This document shows positions 1 to 8,761 of a DNA stretch of 64,000 nucleotides, piece by piece (position 1 is the first letter of the stretch; the number at the start of each line of letters is the position of its first letter). The translations under genes were made by a program, and so were the position numbers. The stretch is taken from positions 62,001-126,000 of the forward strand of contig JANLTO010000030.1 of NCBI GenBank assembly GCA_031362985.1, given 5' to 3'. The DNA comes from SHZL01 sp031362985. GTDB taxonomy: Bacteria; Pseudomonadota; Gammaproteobacteria; Xanthomonadales; SZUA-36. The notes beneath the pieces are model-generated. The model ran no database searches, was not told the DNA's origin, and saw only the letters and a program-made list of their open reading frames with translations.

Positions 1-13
1 GGAGTGTGGAAAA

Positions 14-472
14 ATGGCGAAAAGAAATTTCCCGGGGATGCGAGCATTGATTGCAGGCCTTGGCCGGCCGGTCCCGGACCGGCATCGCGGTTTCACGCTG
101 GTCGAATTATTGTTGGTGCTCGTCATACTTGCACTCATTGGTGGACTGGTTCTGCCAAGTATTATTGGCAAAGCCGAAGGAGCAAAAGCGAAGGCGGCAG
201 CTTCCCAGGTGAGTCGCCTGGCGATGGCTGTTGAGAGCTATTACCTGGACACCGGCGCGACCCCGGAAAGCCTGCAGCAGTTGGTGGAAGACCCGGGTGC
301 AGCGGGCTGGAACGGACCCTATGTGAAGGCTGCGAGTTTGAAGGATCCCTGGGGTCACGAGTATGAATACGTCTTCCCGGGCGAACACGGTGAATTCGAC
401 ATAACGACCCTGGGTGCCGACGGCCAACCGGGCGGCGAAGGCAAGAACGCGGACATCAACAGCTGGGAGTAG
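14..472 (+). CDS. gspG: Type II secretion major pseudopilin GspG
   Basis: Major pseudopilin of the type II secretion system; it builds the periplasmic pseudopilus that pushes folded exoproteins through the secretin. The 152-residue product has a class III prepilin leader ending in Gly26, followed by FTLVELLLVLVIL (E5 of the mature form present) and the hydrophobic helix to about residue 47. The C-terminal half is the compact GspG domain ending in an acidic Gly/Asp-rich loop typical of the calcium-binding site. GGAG at positions 1-4 serves the ATG at 14. It is the first gene visible in a G-H-I-J-K-L-M-N-D operon; gspE and gspF are expected to the left of the window. The leader is long (26 residues), so Met9 is a possible alternative start. 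PilD (52074-52940) is the likely processing peptidase. Confidence 0.95.
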   Translation: MAKRNFPGMRALIAGLGRPVPDRHRGFTLVELLLVLVILALIGGLVLPSIIGKAEGAKAKAAASQVSRLAMAVESYYLDTGATPESLQQLVEDPGAAGWNGPYVKAASLKDPWGHEYEYVFPGEHGEFDITTLGADGQPGGEGKNADINSWE

Positions 473-502
473 TGCATCGCCTTCGCGCGTAGCACGCTTC
501 AA

Positions 503-991
503 GTGGTTCGGATCGTGACCCAAAAAACACCGGCGCGTGCCCTGGCACAGGTTTCCACAGGCTTCACGCTGGTCGAGTTACTGGTGGTGCTGGTTATTGC
601 CGGGCTGGTCCTGGCACTGGTTGGAACTTCCATTTCCCGCAGCATCAGTGGCGCCGAAATGCGCACTGCAGCTGGGAAAATCGCATCGTCTCTGCGCTAT
701 ACGCGCACCCGCGCCATTCTGGATAAACAAGAACAGGTTTTCCTGGTTGATGCCGAAAACCGGTCCTACCTCGCCCCGAAGCGTGAGGCGGTAGAACTGC
801 CCGAGGGCATGGAAGTGTTACTTACCACAGCTCGCTCGGAGTTGACTGCCGAGTCAGTCGGTGGCATCCGTTTTTATCCGGACGGAGGATCCACCGGGGG
901 ATCCATTGAGCTCGACGCAAATGGGCGTATTTATCGCATCAACGTTGCCTGGCTCACTGGCGAAGCTTCAGTGCAGCCTCCAGAGGATTAG
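503..991 (+). CDS. gspH: Type II secretion minor pseudopilin GspH
   Basis: Minor pseudopilin of the type II system. The 162-residue product has a leader ending in Gly20, followed by FTLVELLVVLVIAGL and a hydrophobic helix, then a beta-rich C-terminal domain as in GspH/FimT proteins. GTG at 503 is chosen; the in-frame GTG at 515 would shorten the leader to a more usual length and cannot be excluded. It lies 30 bp after gspG and 6 bp before gspI. Family and order support the call; sequence similarity outside the N-terminus is weak in this family, so the assignment rests largely on position and size. Confidence 0.9.
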   Translation: MVRIVTQKTPARALAQVSTGFTLVELLVVLVIAGLVLALVGTSISRSISGAEMRTAAGKIASSLRYTRTRAILDKQEQVFLVDAENRSYLAPKREAVELPEGMEVLLTTARSELTAESVGGIRFYPDGGSTGGSIELDANGRIYRINVAWLTGEASVQPPED

Positions 992-997
992 TGCATC

Positions 998-1441
998 GTG
1001 CGAGCTGCACAGCGACTGCCACGCCGTTCAACTTCATCGGGATTCACCCTGATCGAGGTATTGCTGGCGTTCGTGGTATTTGCCCTGAGTTTCTCGGTCG
1101 TACTGGAAATCATTTCCGGCTCAATGCGCAATACCGTACGTGCGCGCCAGTACACCGAGGTTGCCCTGATTACGCAATCCGTGATGGACCGGGTTGGCCT
1201 GGATATTCCTCTCGAGCAAAGCGTGCGGGCCAACGGAGAATCCGGAGTTTATCGCTGGGAGCTACAAATAAGTCCTTTTGCAGCTACTCCGGACACTACC
1301 CGCAGCGTGGATTTGGGAGAGCTTACCGGCATTGATCTGCTGGAGGTCGAATTCATCATCAGCTGGGGTGACATTGCGCGCGAACAGTCCATCCGCTTCA
1401 GTACAGTCAAAGCCGTACTGGCCGGTGAAGAAGGAGAGTGA
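998..1441 (+). CDS. gspI: Type II secretion minor pseudopilin GspI
   Basis: Minor pseudopilin that nucleates the pseudopilus tip with GspJ and GspK. The 147-residue product has a short leader ending in Gly15, then FTLIEVLLAFVVFAL, followed by a small domain with the GspI pattern (RWELQISPF region near residue 88). The start is GTG at 998, shortly after the gspH stop. The gene overlaps gspJ by four bases (GTGA), which implies translational coupling. Confidence 0.92.
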   Translation: MRAAQRLPRRSTSSGFTLIEVLLAFVVFALSFSVVLEIISGSMRNTVRARQYTEVALITQSVMDRVGLDIPLEQSVRANGESGVYRWELQISPFAATPDTTRSVDLGELTGIDLLEVEFIISWGDIAREQSIRFSTVKAVLAGEEGE

Positions 1442-2151
1442 AGGTGAGTCCATCAAGGGGATTTACACTTGTGGAGTTGTTGCTCGCCATAACCCTGCTG
1501 AGCATTCTGTTGGCGCTGGCCTATGGCGGCCTGCATGCCTCCACCCAGGCAACGAACCGTGGCCAGGCCATTCTTCAAGAGAGTGGCCGGCTGCGCATGG
1601 CGCATCAGTTTGTGCACAAGCAAATTAACCAGGCGATTCCATTGGCATTCAGCCAGCAGGAAGGACAAACGACAGAAGGAGACAAAGCGGAAATTTTTGT
1701 CGGCACCTCGAACTCCATTCGCTTCGTTGCACCCATGCCGGGCTATCTGGGGTTTGGCGGGCCGCAGGTACAGCAGCTGAGTATCGTTTCCGGAGAACAT
1801 GGCCTTGAACTGGTACTCGAACACGCTTTGGTGCAGGGCTTCGAAGAGTCCCGCTTGACTGAGCGGGCGCCCATCAGCCTGATCGAACATATCGCCAGTG
1901 CTGAATTCAGTTTTCTCGGGCGTGATACGGATGGGGAGTTATTGCCATGGTCCACGGTTTGGGAAGAAACCGACACACTTCCGCTGGCCATTTCGCTGGA
2001 CATCGAATTTGAAGAGGGCAGGTATACGGACTGGCCCTTGCTGGTTGCCGCCATAAAAATAGATGGCAGCGTGGTCGATGGTCTTGATGGAAGCACTTCC
2101 TACAATTCCGCCATCAAGCAGCTGATCGACCGCAAGCAGAAAAAAAATTGA
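1438..2151 (+). CDS. gspJ: Type II secretion minor pseudopilin GspJ
   Basis: Pseudopilin tip component (237 residues, larger than G, H and I, as usual for GspJ). The very short leader ends at Gly8 and is followed by FTLVELLLAITLLSILLAL. The GTG start at 1438 overlaps the gspI stop, and the 3' end overlaps gspK by four bases. A second in-frame GTG lies at 1444. The globular region contains the stretch GLELVLEHALVQGFEES, consistent with the GspJ beta-sheet domain. Confidence 0.92.
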   Translation: MKVSPSRGFTLVELLLAITLLSILLALAYGGLHASTQATNRGQAILQESGRLRMAHQFVHKQINQAIPLAFSQQEGQTTEGDKAEIFVGTSNSIRFVAPMPGYLGFGGPQVQQLSIVSGEHGLELVLEHALVQGFEESRLTERAPISLIEHIASAEFSFLGRDTDGELLPWSTVWEETDTLPLAISLDIEFEEGRYTDWPLLVAAIKIDGSVVDGLDGSTSYNSAIKQLIDRKQKKN

Positions 2152-3038
2152 ACCTGCGGAAAACACAAACCGGTGTCGCCCTGGTGATGGTTTTGTGGAT
2201 CCTTTTGCTGGTCACCATTTCCTCGGGCGCGTATACCTTGATGGCCAGAATGGATCAGCTGGAAGCGCACAGCGTCATGTGGGGTACCCGGGCGCGGCTG
2301 ATTGCGGAAGCCGGTTTGAACTTCGCGGTATTGTCGCTGCGTGACCCGGAAGACGAGCAACGCTGGATGCCGGATGGTCGACCGTACGAATTGCATTATG
2401 ACGACGCTTTGATCGAGGTCAAAGTGACAGACGAGCGGGGCAAGGTAAACATCAATTCTGCAGACGAGGCGACCCTGATGCGCCTGTTCATGGCCAATGA
2501 ATTGGAGGAAGACGTTGCAAATGCACTGGCACAAGCTATCCTCGATTGGGTAGACGTGGACGAATTGGTCCGCCCCAATGGCGCAGAGGAAGGTGAGTAT
2601 ACCTCTGCCGGGTACCAGGTCGGGCCTGCAAACCGGCCATTTATCATGGTCGAGGAGCTGTTGCAGGTAATTGGATTGCCCTGGGATTTATTTCAGAGGA
2701 TGGAACCGGGCCTGACCGTTTGGTCCGAAGACAGTTTGCCCGACCCGGCCTTTGCTCCTGCCGAAGCCTTGCTTGCTTTGCCTGATATGACCCCGGACGA
2801 TGCGGTGAAATTTGTCGAAGACCGGCACCTGCAGGAAGCCGGTTCCGGCATGCCCATGTCCCTCCCCAACGGCCAGGTAGCAATGGTCAGTGGACGGGGC
2901 GTAACGTATAGTATCGTGGCTAAAGCGACATTGCCGAACGGAGTCTGGGACCAGATCGAGGCAACCATAAGCCTGGGGGGAAATGAAAACGGGCTTCCTT
3001 ATAAGATCCTGCGCTGGAAAGAAGGGTTCCATCACTAA
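2148..3038 (+). CDS. gspK: Type II secretion minor pseudopilin GspK
   Basis: Largest minor pseudopilin (296 residues), the cap of the GspI-J-K tip complex. The leader ends at Gly9; the mature protein begins VALVMVLWILLLVTIS and lacks the Glu5 of other pseudopilins, which is diagnostic for GspK. A helix-hairpin-helix-like segment (KVNINSADEATLMRLF, around residues 100-115) and a DWVDVDELVRPNGAE stretch match the family. The start is TTG at 2148, overlapping the gspJ stop; no ATG or GTG is placed to give a prepilin leader, so the rare start is supported. Confidence 0.92.
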   Translation: MNLRKTQTGVALVMVLWILLLVTISSGAYTLMARMDQLEAHSVMWGTRARLIAEAGLNFAVLSLRDPEDEQRWMPDGRPYELHYDDALIEVKVTDERGKVNINSADEATLMRLFMANELEEDVANALAQAILDWVDVDELVRPNGAEEGEYTSAGYQVGPANRPFIMVEELLQVIGLPWDLFQRMEPGLTVWSEDSLPDPAFAPAEALLALPDMTPDDAVKFVEDRHLQEAGSGMPMSLPNGQVAMVSGRGVTYSIVAKATLPNGVWDQIEATISLGGNENGLPYKILRWKEGFHH

Positions 3039-3043
3039 AAACC

Positions 3044-4162
3044 ATGGCGATTGCGTTCAATAACAAGATCCAATACTGGGGCGCCCGCTTTCGAAGCAGT
3101 CGGGTAGGTCACTTTTTCGATTGGTGGTTCGAGGAGCTTGCACAGATTTTGCCGGCAAGCTGGCGGGAACGGATGCAATACGCTTCGCGCCGGGTCACGC
3201 TGGTGCTCAATCCAGGGCAACTCGAGATCGGGATTGAGGAGAGCCGCAGCACAAATTGGCTGGAGTCTTTTTCCCTGGACCAGGAAATCTCCCTGCAGAA
3301 GCTGGCCATCCGCAGCTTGCTGGAAAAGCAGGACATCAAGGAATCACCGAGGTTTCTGCTACTGAGTTCTGGCAAGATTCTGCGCAAATCCTTAACGCTG
3401 CCGGCTGCGACCGAATCCAATCTTCAACAAGTCCTGGCCTTTGAAATGGACCGGCAAACACCTTTCCGAGCGGCCGATGTGTACTTTACCTGGCAAATGC
3501 TTGGCGTCGACAAAGAAAACGCACAGATAACAATTGAACTATTTGTGGCTCAGCGTAAACCGGTTGACGCTGCGCTGGAGTTACTGGCAGCGCGTGGACT
3601 TTCAGCCAGCGGCGTGGATGTCGTGGAGGGTGGCAAGACACTCGCTATTAATCTTTTGCCCGTTGAAAAACGCTGGCGGGTGATCAATCCGAAGTCCCGG
3701 CTGAATTATTCTCTTGCAGGCGCGGCTCTGGTCCTGCTCATTGTGTTAATGGCGCAATCTCTGAACTTGCGCACCCAGCGTATAGAAAACCTGGAGACTG
3801 GAATTGCAGATGTTCAGGATGAAGCGCGGCAGGTACAGAAATTGCGGGAGCAAATAACGGAGACCAGCGAAGGAGCGAGTTTCCTGACGCGGAAGCGGTC
3901 GGCTTCGCCGATGGCAATTGAGCTGCTGGCTGAGATAACCAGGACTCTGCCCGATGATACTTACCTTGACCGGCTGGTCATCAACCAGGACAGCGTCCTC
4001 ATGCAAGGGAAGTCCAGCAATGCCCAGCACCTGATCGAAGTAGTAAACAGCTCGGGGCTCTTTGAAAATGCCGCGTTCCGCGGATCTACCCGGTTGGATT
4101 CTGCCAGCGGTCTCGAGATATTTGAAATCAATGCAACCGTTTCAAAACCGGGTGAATCCTGA
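3044..4162 (+). CDS. gspL: Type II secretion inner-membrane platform protein GspL
   Basis: Bitopic inner-membrane protein that couples the ATPase GspE to the pseudopilus assembly platform. The 372-residue product has a cytoplasmic actin-like part (about 1-215), one membrane segment (about 223-240) and a periplasmic PilN/fibrillin-like ferredoxin domain. It is a little shorter than most GspL proteins (about 400). The ATG start is five bases after the gspK stop. The stop overlaps the gspM start by one base. Confidence 0.9.
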   Translation: MAIAFNNKIQYWGARFRSSRVGHFFDWWFEELAQILPASWRERMQYASRRVTLVLNPGQLEIGIEESRSTNWLESFSLDQEISLQKLAIRSLLEKQDIKESPRFLLLSSGKILRKSLTLPAATESNLQQVLAFEMDRQTPFRAADVYFTWQMLGVDKENAQITIELFVAQRKPVDAALELLAARGLSASGVDVVEGGKTLAINLLPVEKRWRVINPKSRLNYSLAGAALVLLIVLMAQSLNLRTQRIENLETGIADVQDEARQVQKLREQITETSEGASFLTRKRSASPMAIELLAEITRTLPDDTYLDRLVINQDSVLMQGKSSNAQHLIEVVNSSGLFENAAFRGSTRLDSASGLEIFEINATVSKPGES

Positions 4163-4746
4163 TGGCTTTTGCAATTGAACAAGCGAAGAGCCGCAGGACC
4201 GCCGTACTGATGCTGGTGGTTGCAGTCCTGCTGGTGTACCTGCTTGGGTTTCACTGGTTCATTGTGCGGCACCTGGAGTATCGCACCGAGGTTTCGGAAC
4301 TGGCGGAGCAATTGGGCCGATTCCAACGGGTCGCGGCGCAGCGCGAACAGGTCGAAACGCAATTACAGTCCTTGCAGGGCCGGCGTTCAGAGTCCAACCT
4401 GTTTTTGGAAGAGGGTGATTTTAACGAGGCGGCAGCTGCCATGTCGGAGCGGCTCAACCAGATGGTGAGTGGACAAGCTGATGAGTCATGCCAGATCGTC
4501 AGCCGGCAACCGGCGCGCGCGCGGGAAGTGGAACGGTTCGAAAAAGTGACCGTGAATGTGCGGATGCGTTGCAGCGTAGAAGATCTGATGAACGTGCTTT
4601 ACTCGCTGGAAACCGGTGTGCCGATGATCATTGTGGAAGAACTCACCATCATCAAGCCGCGGGTCCGGAGACGGGCTGCAGACCAGCCGGACGCTGCTGC
4701 ACAAGCCCTTGACGTGCGTTTCAATATGTCGGGATACCTGCGTTAA
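4162..4746 (+). CDS. gspM: Type II secretion protein GspM
   Basis: Inner-membrane partner of GspL in the assembly platform. The 194-residue product has a short cytoplasmic N-terminus, one membrane helix (about 13-34), then a periplasmic coiled coil (about 40-75) and a small ferredoxin-like domain, the PilO/GspM arrangement. Identified mainly by topology, length and its place between gspL and the gspN-type gene. A charged segment KPRVRRRAADQPDAA precedes the last beta strand. Confidence 0.85.
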   Translation: MAFAIEQAKSRRTAVLMLVVAVLLVYLLGFHWFIVRHLEYRTEVSELAEQLGRFQRVAAQREQVETQLQSLQGRRSESNLFLEEGDFNEAAAAMSERLNQMVSGQADESCQIVSRQPARAREVERFEKVTVNVRMRCSVEDLMNVLYSLETGVPMIIVEELTIIKPRVRRRAADQPDAAAQALDVRFNMSGYLR

Positions 4747-4748
4747 TC

Positions 4749-5591
4749 ATGGGCAGTATCCTCAAATGGCTCGAAGACAACCCCCTCGGCATTGCGCTTG
4801 GCGCCCTTTGTGGTTTGCTGCTTTTTGCTCTGCTGGTGTTGACTGTGCTCGCCGCACTTCCAACGCCAGCGGCGGTAGTTACCGCTGCGGAAGCTGATGC
4901 CGAGGGATTGAAGCTCCCGGTTCTGGCAGAGAATCTCCCTGTTGCCAGTTACGCCATAATAACGGAGCGTCCGCTGTTTAATGAGAATCGACAACCCTCT
5001 GCTCACGACGGAGATGGCAGTGGTGAGTCCCTGCCTTTGGATGAACCGGCCGGCGCGCCGGAAGTTGAGTTGTCGGGTGTCATCATAACGCCCACGCTGC
5101 GCATGGTGACTTTAAGGCGCGTGGACAACGCGACGTCCCTGGTAGCGTTTGAAGGCAAGCAAATCGAAGCCGACTTTGGAAGCTGGCAAGTGAGCAGCAT
5201 CCAGGCACGTGCAGTAACGCTGACTTCAGGTAGCGGTGAGGAACTGCAGTTGGAATTGAAGGTCCATGACGCAGCGATTGCACAACCTGTGCAGCCGGTA
5301 AAGCCGAAAAAGAACGAAGCAGGTGAGCAGGAAGCTGCAGTTGCGGAAAATACCAATGGTGAGCCTTTGTCCAGAGCGGATGAGATCCGGCAGCGAATTG
5401 CCGAGCGCCGGGAAGAACTCAGGCGGGCTGCCGGGCCGGAAGGCCAGGCCGATGAGCAACAGAATGAATCCGCTGCCCCGCCTGGTGCTCAAAACGGTGA
5501 TCAGGCCGATCAAAAAAGCTATCAGCAGGCGATCCAGGGTCTGATAGGTAGCAAACGTGGAAAGAAGACCAACAATGATGATGAGCAATAG
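4749..5591 (+). CDS. gspN: Type II secretion GspN/GspC-type inner-membrane protein
   Basis: Bitopic protein expected to bridge the inner-membrane platform and the secretin, as GspC does in enterobacteria and XpsN in Xanthomonas. The 280-residue product has one N-terminal membrane helix (about 15-38), a homology-region-like periplasmic domain (about 60-170, with VELSGVIITPTLRMVTLRR), and a hydrophilic tail rich in Glu, Arg and Gln (about 185-280) that looks disordered. No PDZ domain is seen. Position between gspM and gspD is as in xps operons. The 3' end overlaps the start of gspD. Confidence 0.8.
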   Translation: MGSILKWLEDNPLGIALGALCGLLLFALLVLTVLAALPTPAAVVTAAEADAEGLKLPVLAENLPVASYAIITERPLFNENRQPSAHDGDGSGESLPLDEPAGAPEVELSGVIITPTLRMVTLRRVDNATSLVAFEGKQIEADFGSWQVSSIQARAVTLTSGSGEELQLELKVHDAAIAQPVQPVKPKKNEAGEQEAAVAENTNGEPLSRADEIRQRIAERREELRRAAGPEGQADEQQNESAAPPGAQNGDQADQKSYQQAIQGLIGSKRGKKTNNDDEQ

Positions 5592-7863
5592 AGGCCGGTC
5601 CGTTATGCGAAATCACTCCAGCTTTCCGAATCAACGGCAGTCTTCAGAGCGGAAATTCGCTGTGGGACTGCTACAAAAATTATTGCTGGTGACGGGTATA
5701 GTGCTGGTCGCGGCAAGCTGCGCTACCACCGGCCAGCAATCGCCACCCGCAAATCCCGCTGCTGAAAGCCCTATTCCTCAATTACCACCCGAATCTGAAT
5801 CTGCACAGATCACCACTGAAGTACCTGTGAGTAACGAGGCCAACCCTGGCGTATCAGCAGTGGAGGTGTACACCGGCAGTGGTGTTTTTGTTAACCAGGA
5901 AGCCGCCAGGGGAAAAGAGGCGCCAGTATCGGCCGATGGCGAAATTGTACTTAATTTTGAAGGCGAATCGATCCAGTCGGTGATTCACACAATCCTCGGA
6001 GAAGTGCTGCAGCAAAACTTCGTTATCGCTCCCGGAGTGGGTGGCGAGGTCACTTTTTCTACTTCCAGCGCCGTTTCAAGGGACCAGCTCATGCCGATCC
6101 TGGAAATGATCCTGCAGTGGAACGGCGCCACTTTGGTCTATAAGGATGGAGGCTACCAGGTGCTGCCCGTAGCCAACGCTATCACCGGAAATCTTTCGCC
6201 GCGCATTGGCGATGTTGAGGGTGCCCAGGGCTACCAAGTGGTGGGTGTCGCGCTCAAATATATTGCAGCAGCCGAGATGGCTAAGATTCTCGAACCCTAC
6301 GTACGTGAAGGCGCCATGGTGCAGGCCGATCAGTTTCGCAGCATGCTGTTCCTTGCCGGAACGCCTGACGAACTGGCCAACTACATGCGCATAGTTCAAA
6401 TATTTGATGTGGATTGGCTCAAGGGTATGTCCGTCGGAATCTACCCGCTACACACGGTTGACGTGGGCGCCATCATCACCGAATTGCAGAGCATTTTTGG
6501 CACCGAGGGAGACACGCCTCTGGCCGGAATGTTTCGTTTTGTTCCGCTGGAACGCTTGAGCTCCATCATGGTGATCACCTACCAGCCGGAATACCTGACC
6601 AAGGCCGAGGAGTGGATAAAGATCCTTGATCGCGGCGCTGCTGGCGCAGGGAAGCAGCTCTACGTCTACCGTGTCAAAAACCTGGAAGCACCTATTCTTG
6701 CAGGCTACCTCACGCAAATTTTTGGCGGTGAAGGTGGCACGCCCACGTCCAATACGCCACAAGGCACACTGGCGCCCGGGCTAGAGGCCGTGCAGATTGG
6801 CAGTGTTGCAGATTTCAATAGTAGCCGCGTGACTGCACCGGCCGCAGGCGAGGCTGGGGGGCCGGCAGGCGTGAATGCCGGAGTGCTGACGGTCGGTGAA
6901 GCCGACATCCGCATTACGTCAGTGCTGGAAACAAACTCCCTGCTGATACAGGCAACCCAGTCCCAATATAATTCCATATTGGCTGCTATCGAACGCATTG
7001 ACGTTGAGCCCTTGCAGGTCCTGATCGAGTCACAGGTATTGGATGTGGAGCTCAATGAACAACTGCAGTTTGGGGTGAACTGGTATCTCACCAATAACCC
7101 TGCCTTGATTCCGCCGGGGGCCGGTAATCCGTATGGGCGCTACATCGATACCGCGGCGTTTGGCAGTGCTTCAGCAAAATCCGGTGCATTCAATTTTCTC
7201 ACTACGCTGGTCAGCCCGCTGGGTAACAAAACATTTGTCCAGGCCACGATTGCTGCCCTGGACAAAGTAACCGATGTGCGTTCGCTGGCGGCGCCTTCCT
7301 TGCTGGTGCGCAACAATGCTACGGCGACCATTACCGTGGGAACCCAGGTGCCGGTCCAGTCATCCAGTATTTCAACCGGGAACGACAATGTTGTCAGCAG
7401 TGCGCAGTATGTTGCGACGGGTGTGACATTAACCGTGACGCCGCGAATCAACCCGGGTGGTCTGGTTTATATGGACATAACCCAGTCTGTCAGTCGGCCA
7501 GGCGCGAGGGATCCGGATGTTTCCACCAGCGGTAACCCGCCGATCAATAACAAATCGGTGACCAGCCAGGTCGCAGTACAGTCCGGGCAGACCATTTTTC
7601 TGGGTGGCTTGATTGCGGAACAAAACGATCGAGGCCGTAGCGGCGTTCCCTATCTCAACCGGGTACCGGTAATCGGTGCATTGTTTGGCAGCAGATCCGT
7701 TGCGAAAACACGCAGCGAAACGCTGGTCATGATAACGCCGACCGTGCTCGAGAATGCGCGCGAGATGGAAAACATCAGTAACGAGATGCGCGACGAATTC
7801 TCCCGGGTTCCACCTCTGCACATCTCAACTTTGCAAAAGGGCGAACCGCCCGATAATGAGTGA
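5575..7863 (+). CDS. gspD: Type II secretion secretin GspD (lipoprotein)
   Basis: Outer-membrane secretin, the exit channel of the type II system. About 762 residues. N0 (EIVLNFEGESIQSVIHTILG), N1 to N3 repeats with the glycine/threonine-rich loop in N3, and the secretin core (VLIESQVLDVELNEQLQFGV; VGTQVPVQ; FLGGLIAEQ; VPYLNRVPVIGALFG) are all visible. The N-terminus ends in a lipobox (VLVAAS-Cys), so this secretin may be lipidated, as described for Xanthomonas XpsD. The start is ambiguous: three consecutive ATG codons at 5575, 5578 and 5581, and a further in-frame ATG at 5557. It overlaps gspN and is the last gene of the operon. Confidence 0.95.
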   Translation: MMMSNRGRSVMRNHSSFPNQRQSSERKFAVGLLQKLLLVTGIVLVAASCATTGQQSPPANPAAESPIPQLPPESESAQITTEVPVSNEANPGVSAVEVYTGSGVFVNQEAARGKEAPVSADGEIVLNFEGESIQSVIHTILGEVLQQNFVIAPGVGGEVTFSTSSAVSRDQLMPILEMILQWNGATLVYKDGGYQVLPVANAITGNLSPRIGDVEGAQGYQVVGVALKYIAAAEMAKILEPYVREGAMVQADQFRSMLFLAGTPDELANYMRIVQIFDVDWLKGMSVGIYPLHTVDVGAIITELQSIFGTEGDTPLAGMFRFVPLERLSSIMVITYQPEYLTKAEEWIKILDRGAAGAGKQLYVYRVKNLEAPILAGYLTQIFGGEGGTPTSNTPQGTLAPGLEAVQIGSVADFNSSRVTAPAAGEAGGPAGVNAGVLTVGEADIRITSVLETNSLLIQATQSQYNSILAAIERIDVEPLQVLIESQVLDVELNEQLQFGVNWYLTNNPALIPPGAGNPYGRYIDTAAFGSASAKSGAFNFLTTLVSPLGNKTFVQATIAALDKVTDVRSLAAPSLLVRNNATATITVGTQVPVQSSSISTGNDNVVSSAQYVATGVTLTVTPRINPGGLVYMDITQSVSRPGARDPDVSTSGNPPINNKSVTSQVAVQSGQTIFLGGLIAEQNDRGRSGVPYLNRVPVIGALFGSRSVAKTRSETLVMITPTVLENAREMENISNEMRDEFSRVPPLHISTLQKGEPPDNE

Positions 7864-8017
7864 TTGCCGGGTCCATGCGGAAGCTCCCGGTACCTGGCAA
7901 AATGTGATGCCAGTGGGCAACTAACGAGGTAATTGAGAGCCAAAAGCCCTTAAAAACCGGTTTTTGAGGGTAAAAAACGGTAAAGATTGATTCACAAACC
8001 AGGGACAAAACCAGCCT

Positions 8018-8470
8018 ATGAACGTACCAAGCGAACGCCAGCACCAAACCTCTCTGAACAGTGCCTCACACAGGCTATGGCTGATCATCAGCTGCAGTTT
8101 GATGGTATTGGTTTCGGCTTGCGCCACGACAAAACCCGCAGGTGACACCATCAAAAGCCGGGCACAGGCCCGGTGGGATGCCGTTTTGGCAAGAGATTAC
8201 GAAACCGCCTATGCCTTCTATTCGCCCGGGTACCGGACTTCGCATTCCCTGGAGGACTTTGAAACCCAACTGCGCTCCCGGCGGGTACGCTGGGTGGGTG
8301 CAAATGTTCTGGAAGCAAGCTGTGAAGCGGATATTTGCTCGGTTGAAACCCGGTTAGATTACAAAATTAACAAACCGGTTCCGGGTGTTCCTGTGTGGAA
8401 AAGTTCTGAAACAATTTCGGAGCGCTGGGTGCGCTTAGACCGCCAGTGGTGGTTTTTTCCCGAGAAGTGA
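8018..8470 (+). CDS. Putative lipoprotein of unknown function
   Basis: A 150-residue protein with an N-terminal hydrophobic segment and lipobox (LMVLVSA-Cys, Cys35). The mature part begins with Ala/Arg-rich helix and a WDAVLARDYETAYAFYSPGYR pattern that is reminiscent of NTF2-like folds, and it ends in QWWFFPEK. Two cysteines (ASCEADIC) could form a disulfide. It lies 154 bp after gspD on the same strand, with no strong terminator between. I do not recognise a named family; function unknown, location probably the periplasmic face of a membrane. Confidence 0.75.
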   Translation: MNVPSERQHQTSLNSASHRLWLIISCSLMVLVSACATTKPAGDTIKSRAQARWDAVLARDYETAYAFYSPGYRTSHSLEDFETQLRSRRVRWVGANVLEASCEADICSVETRLDYKINKPVPGVPVWKSSETISERWVRLDRQWWFFPEK

Positions 8471-8761
8471 CCAGAAACAGGGTTTTAATCCTGAGTTTCG
8501 CCTGCAGTGCGCACACGCAGCCAGCACTCCGGGCCGAAAAGGCCCAAACCAGCCAGGCTTTGGCTGGCTATTTGCCCTATAGCGCCTGCTTCTGAATGCC
8601 ACGGGGGCCGCGCAGTTTCGGGTTGCGTTGAAATTCCAATTATCGTAACATTGTCACGCGAATAACCGGGCCAAGGTTCGGTTTGCCCTTTGGAGTTGGG
8701 TGAGTTGCAATTTCCGGCTTTTCGCAAAGCCCTGTGTACACAACTTTTAGGAGTGTTGTTA
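8471..8761 (+). other. Intergenic region with weak hairpins
   Basis: A 291-bp gap between the lipoprotein gene and the exported-protein gene. It holds two small hairpins near its start: GGGCC/GGCCC around 8531-8545 and AGCCAG/CTGGCT at 8551-8556 and 8564-8569. Neither has a clear T-tract, so termination is only possible. The last bases carry a good Shine-Dalgarno (AGGAG about 12 bases before the ATG at 8762). I see no convincing -35/-10 pair and no small gene. Confidence 0.4.
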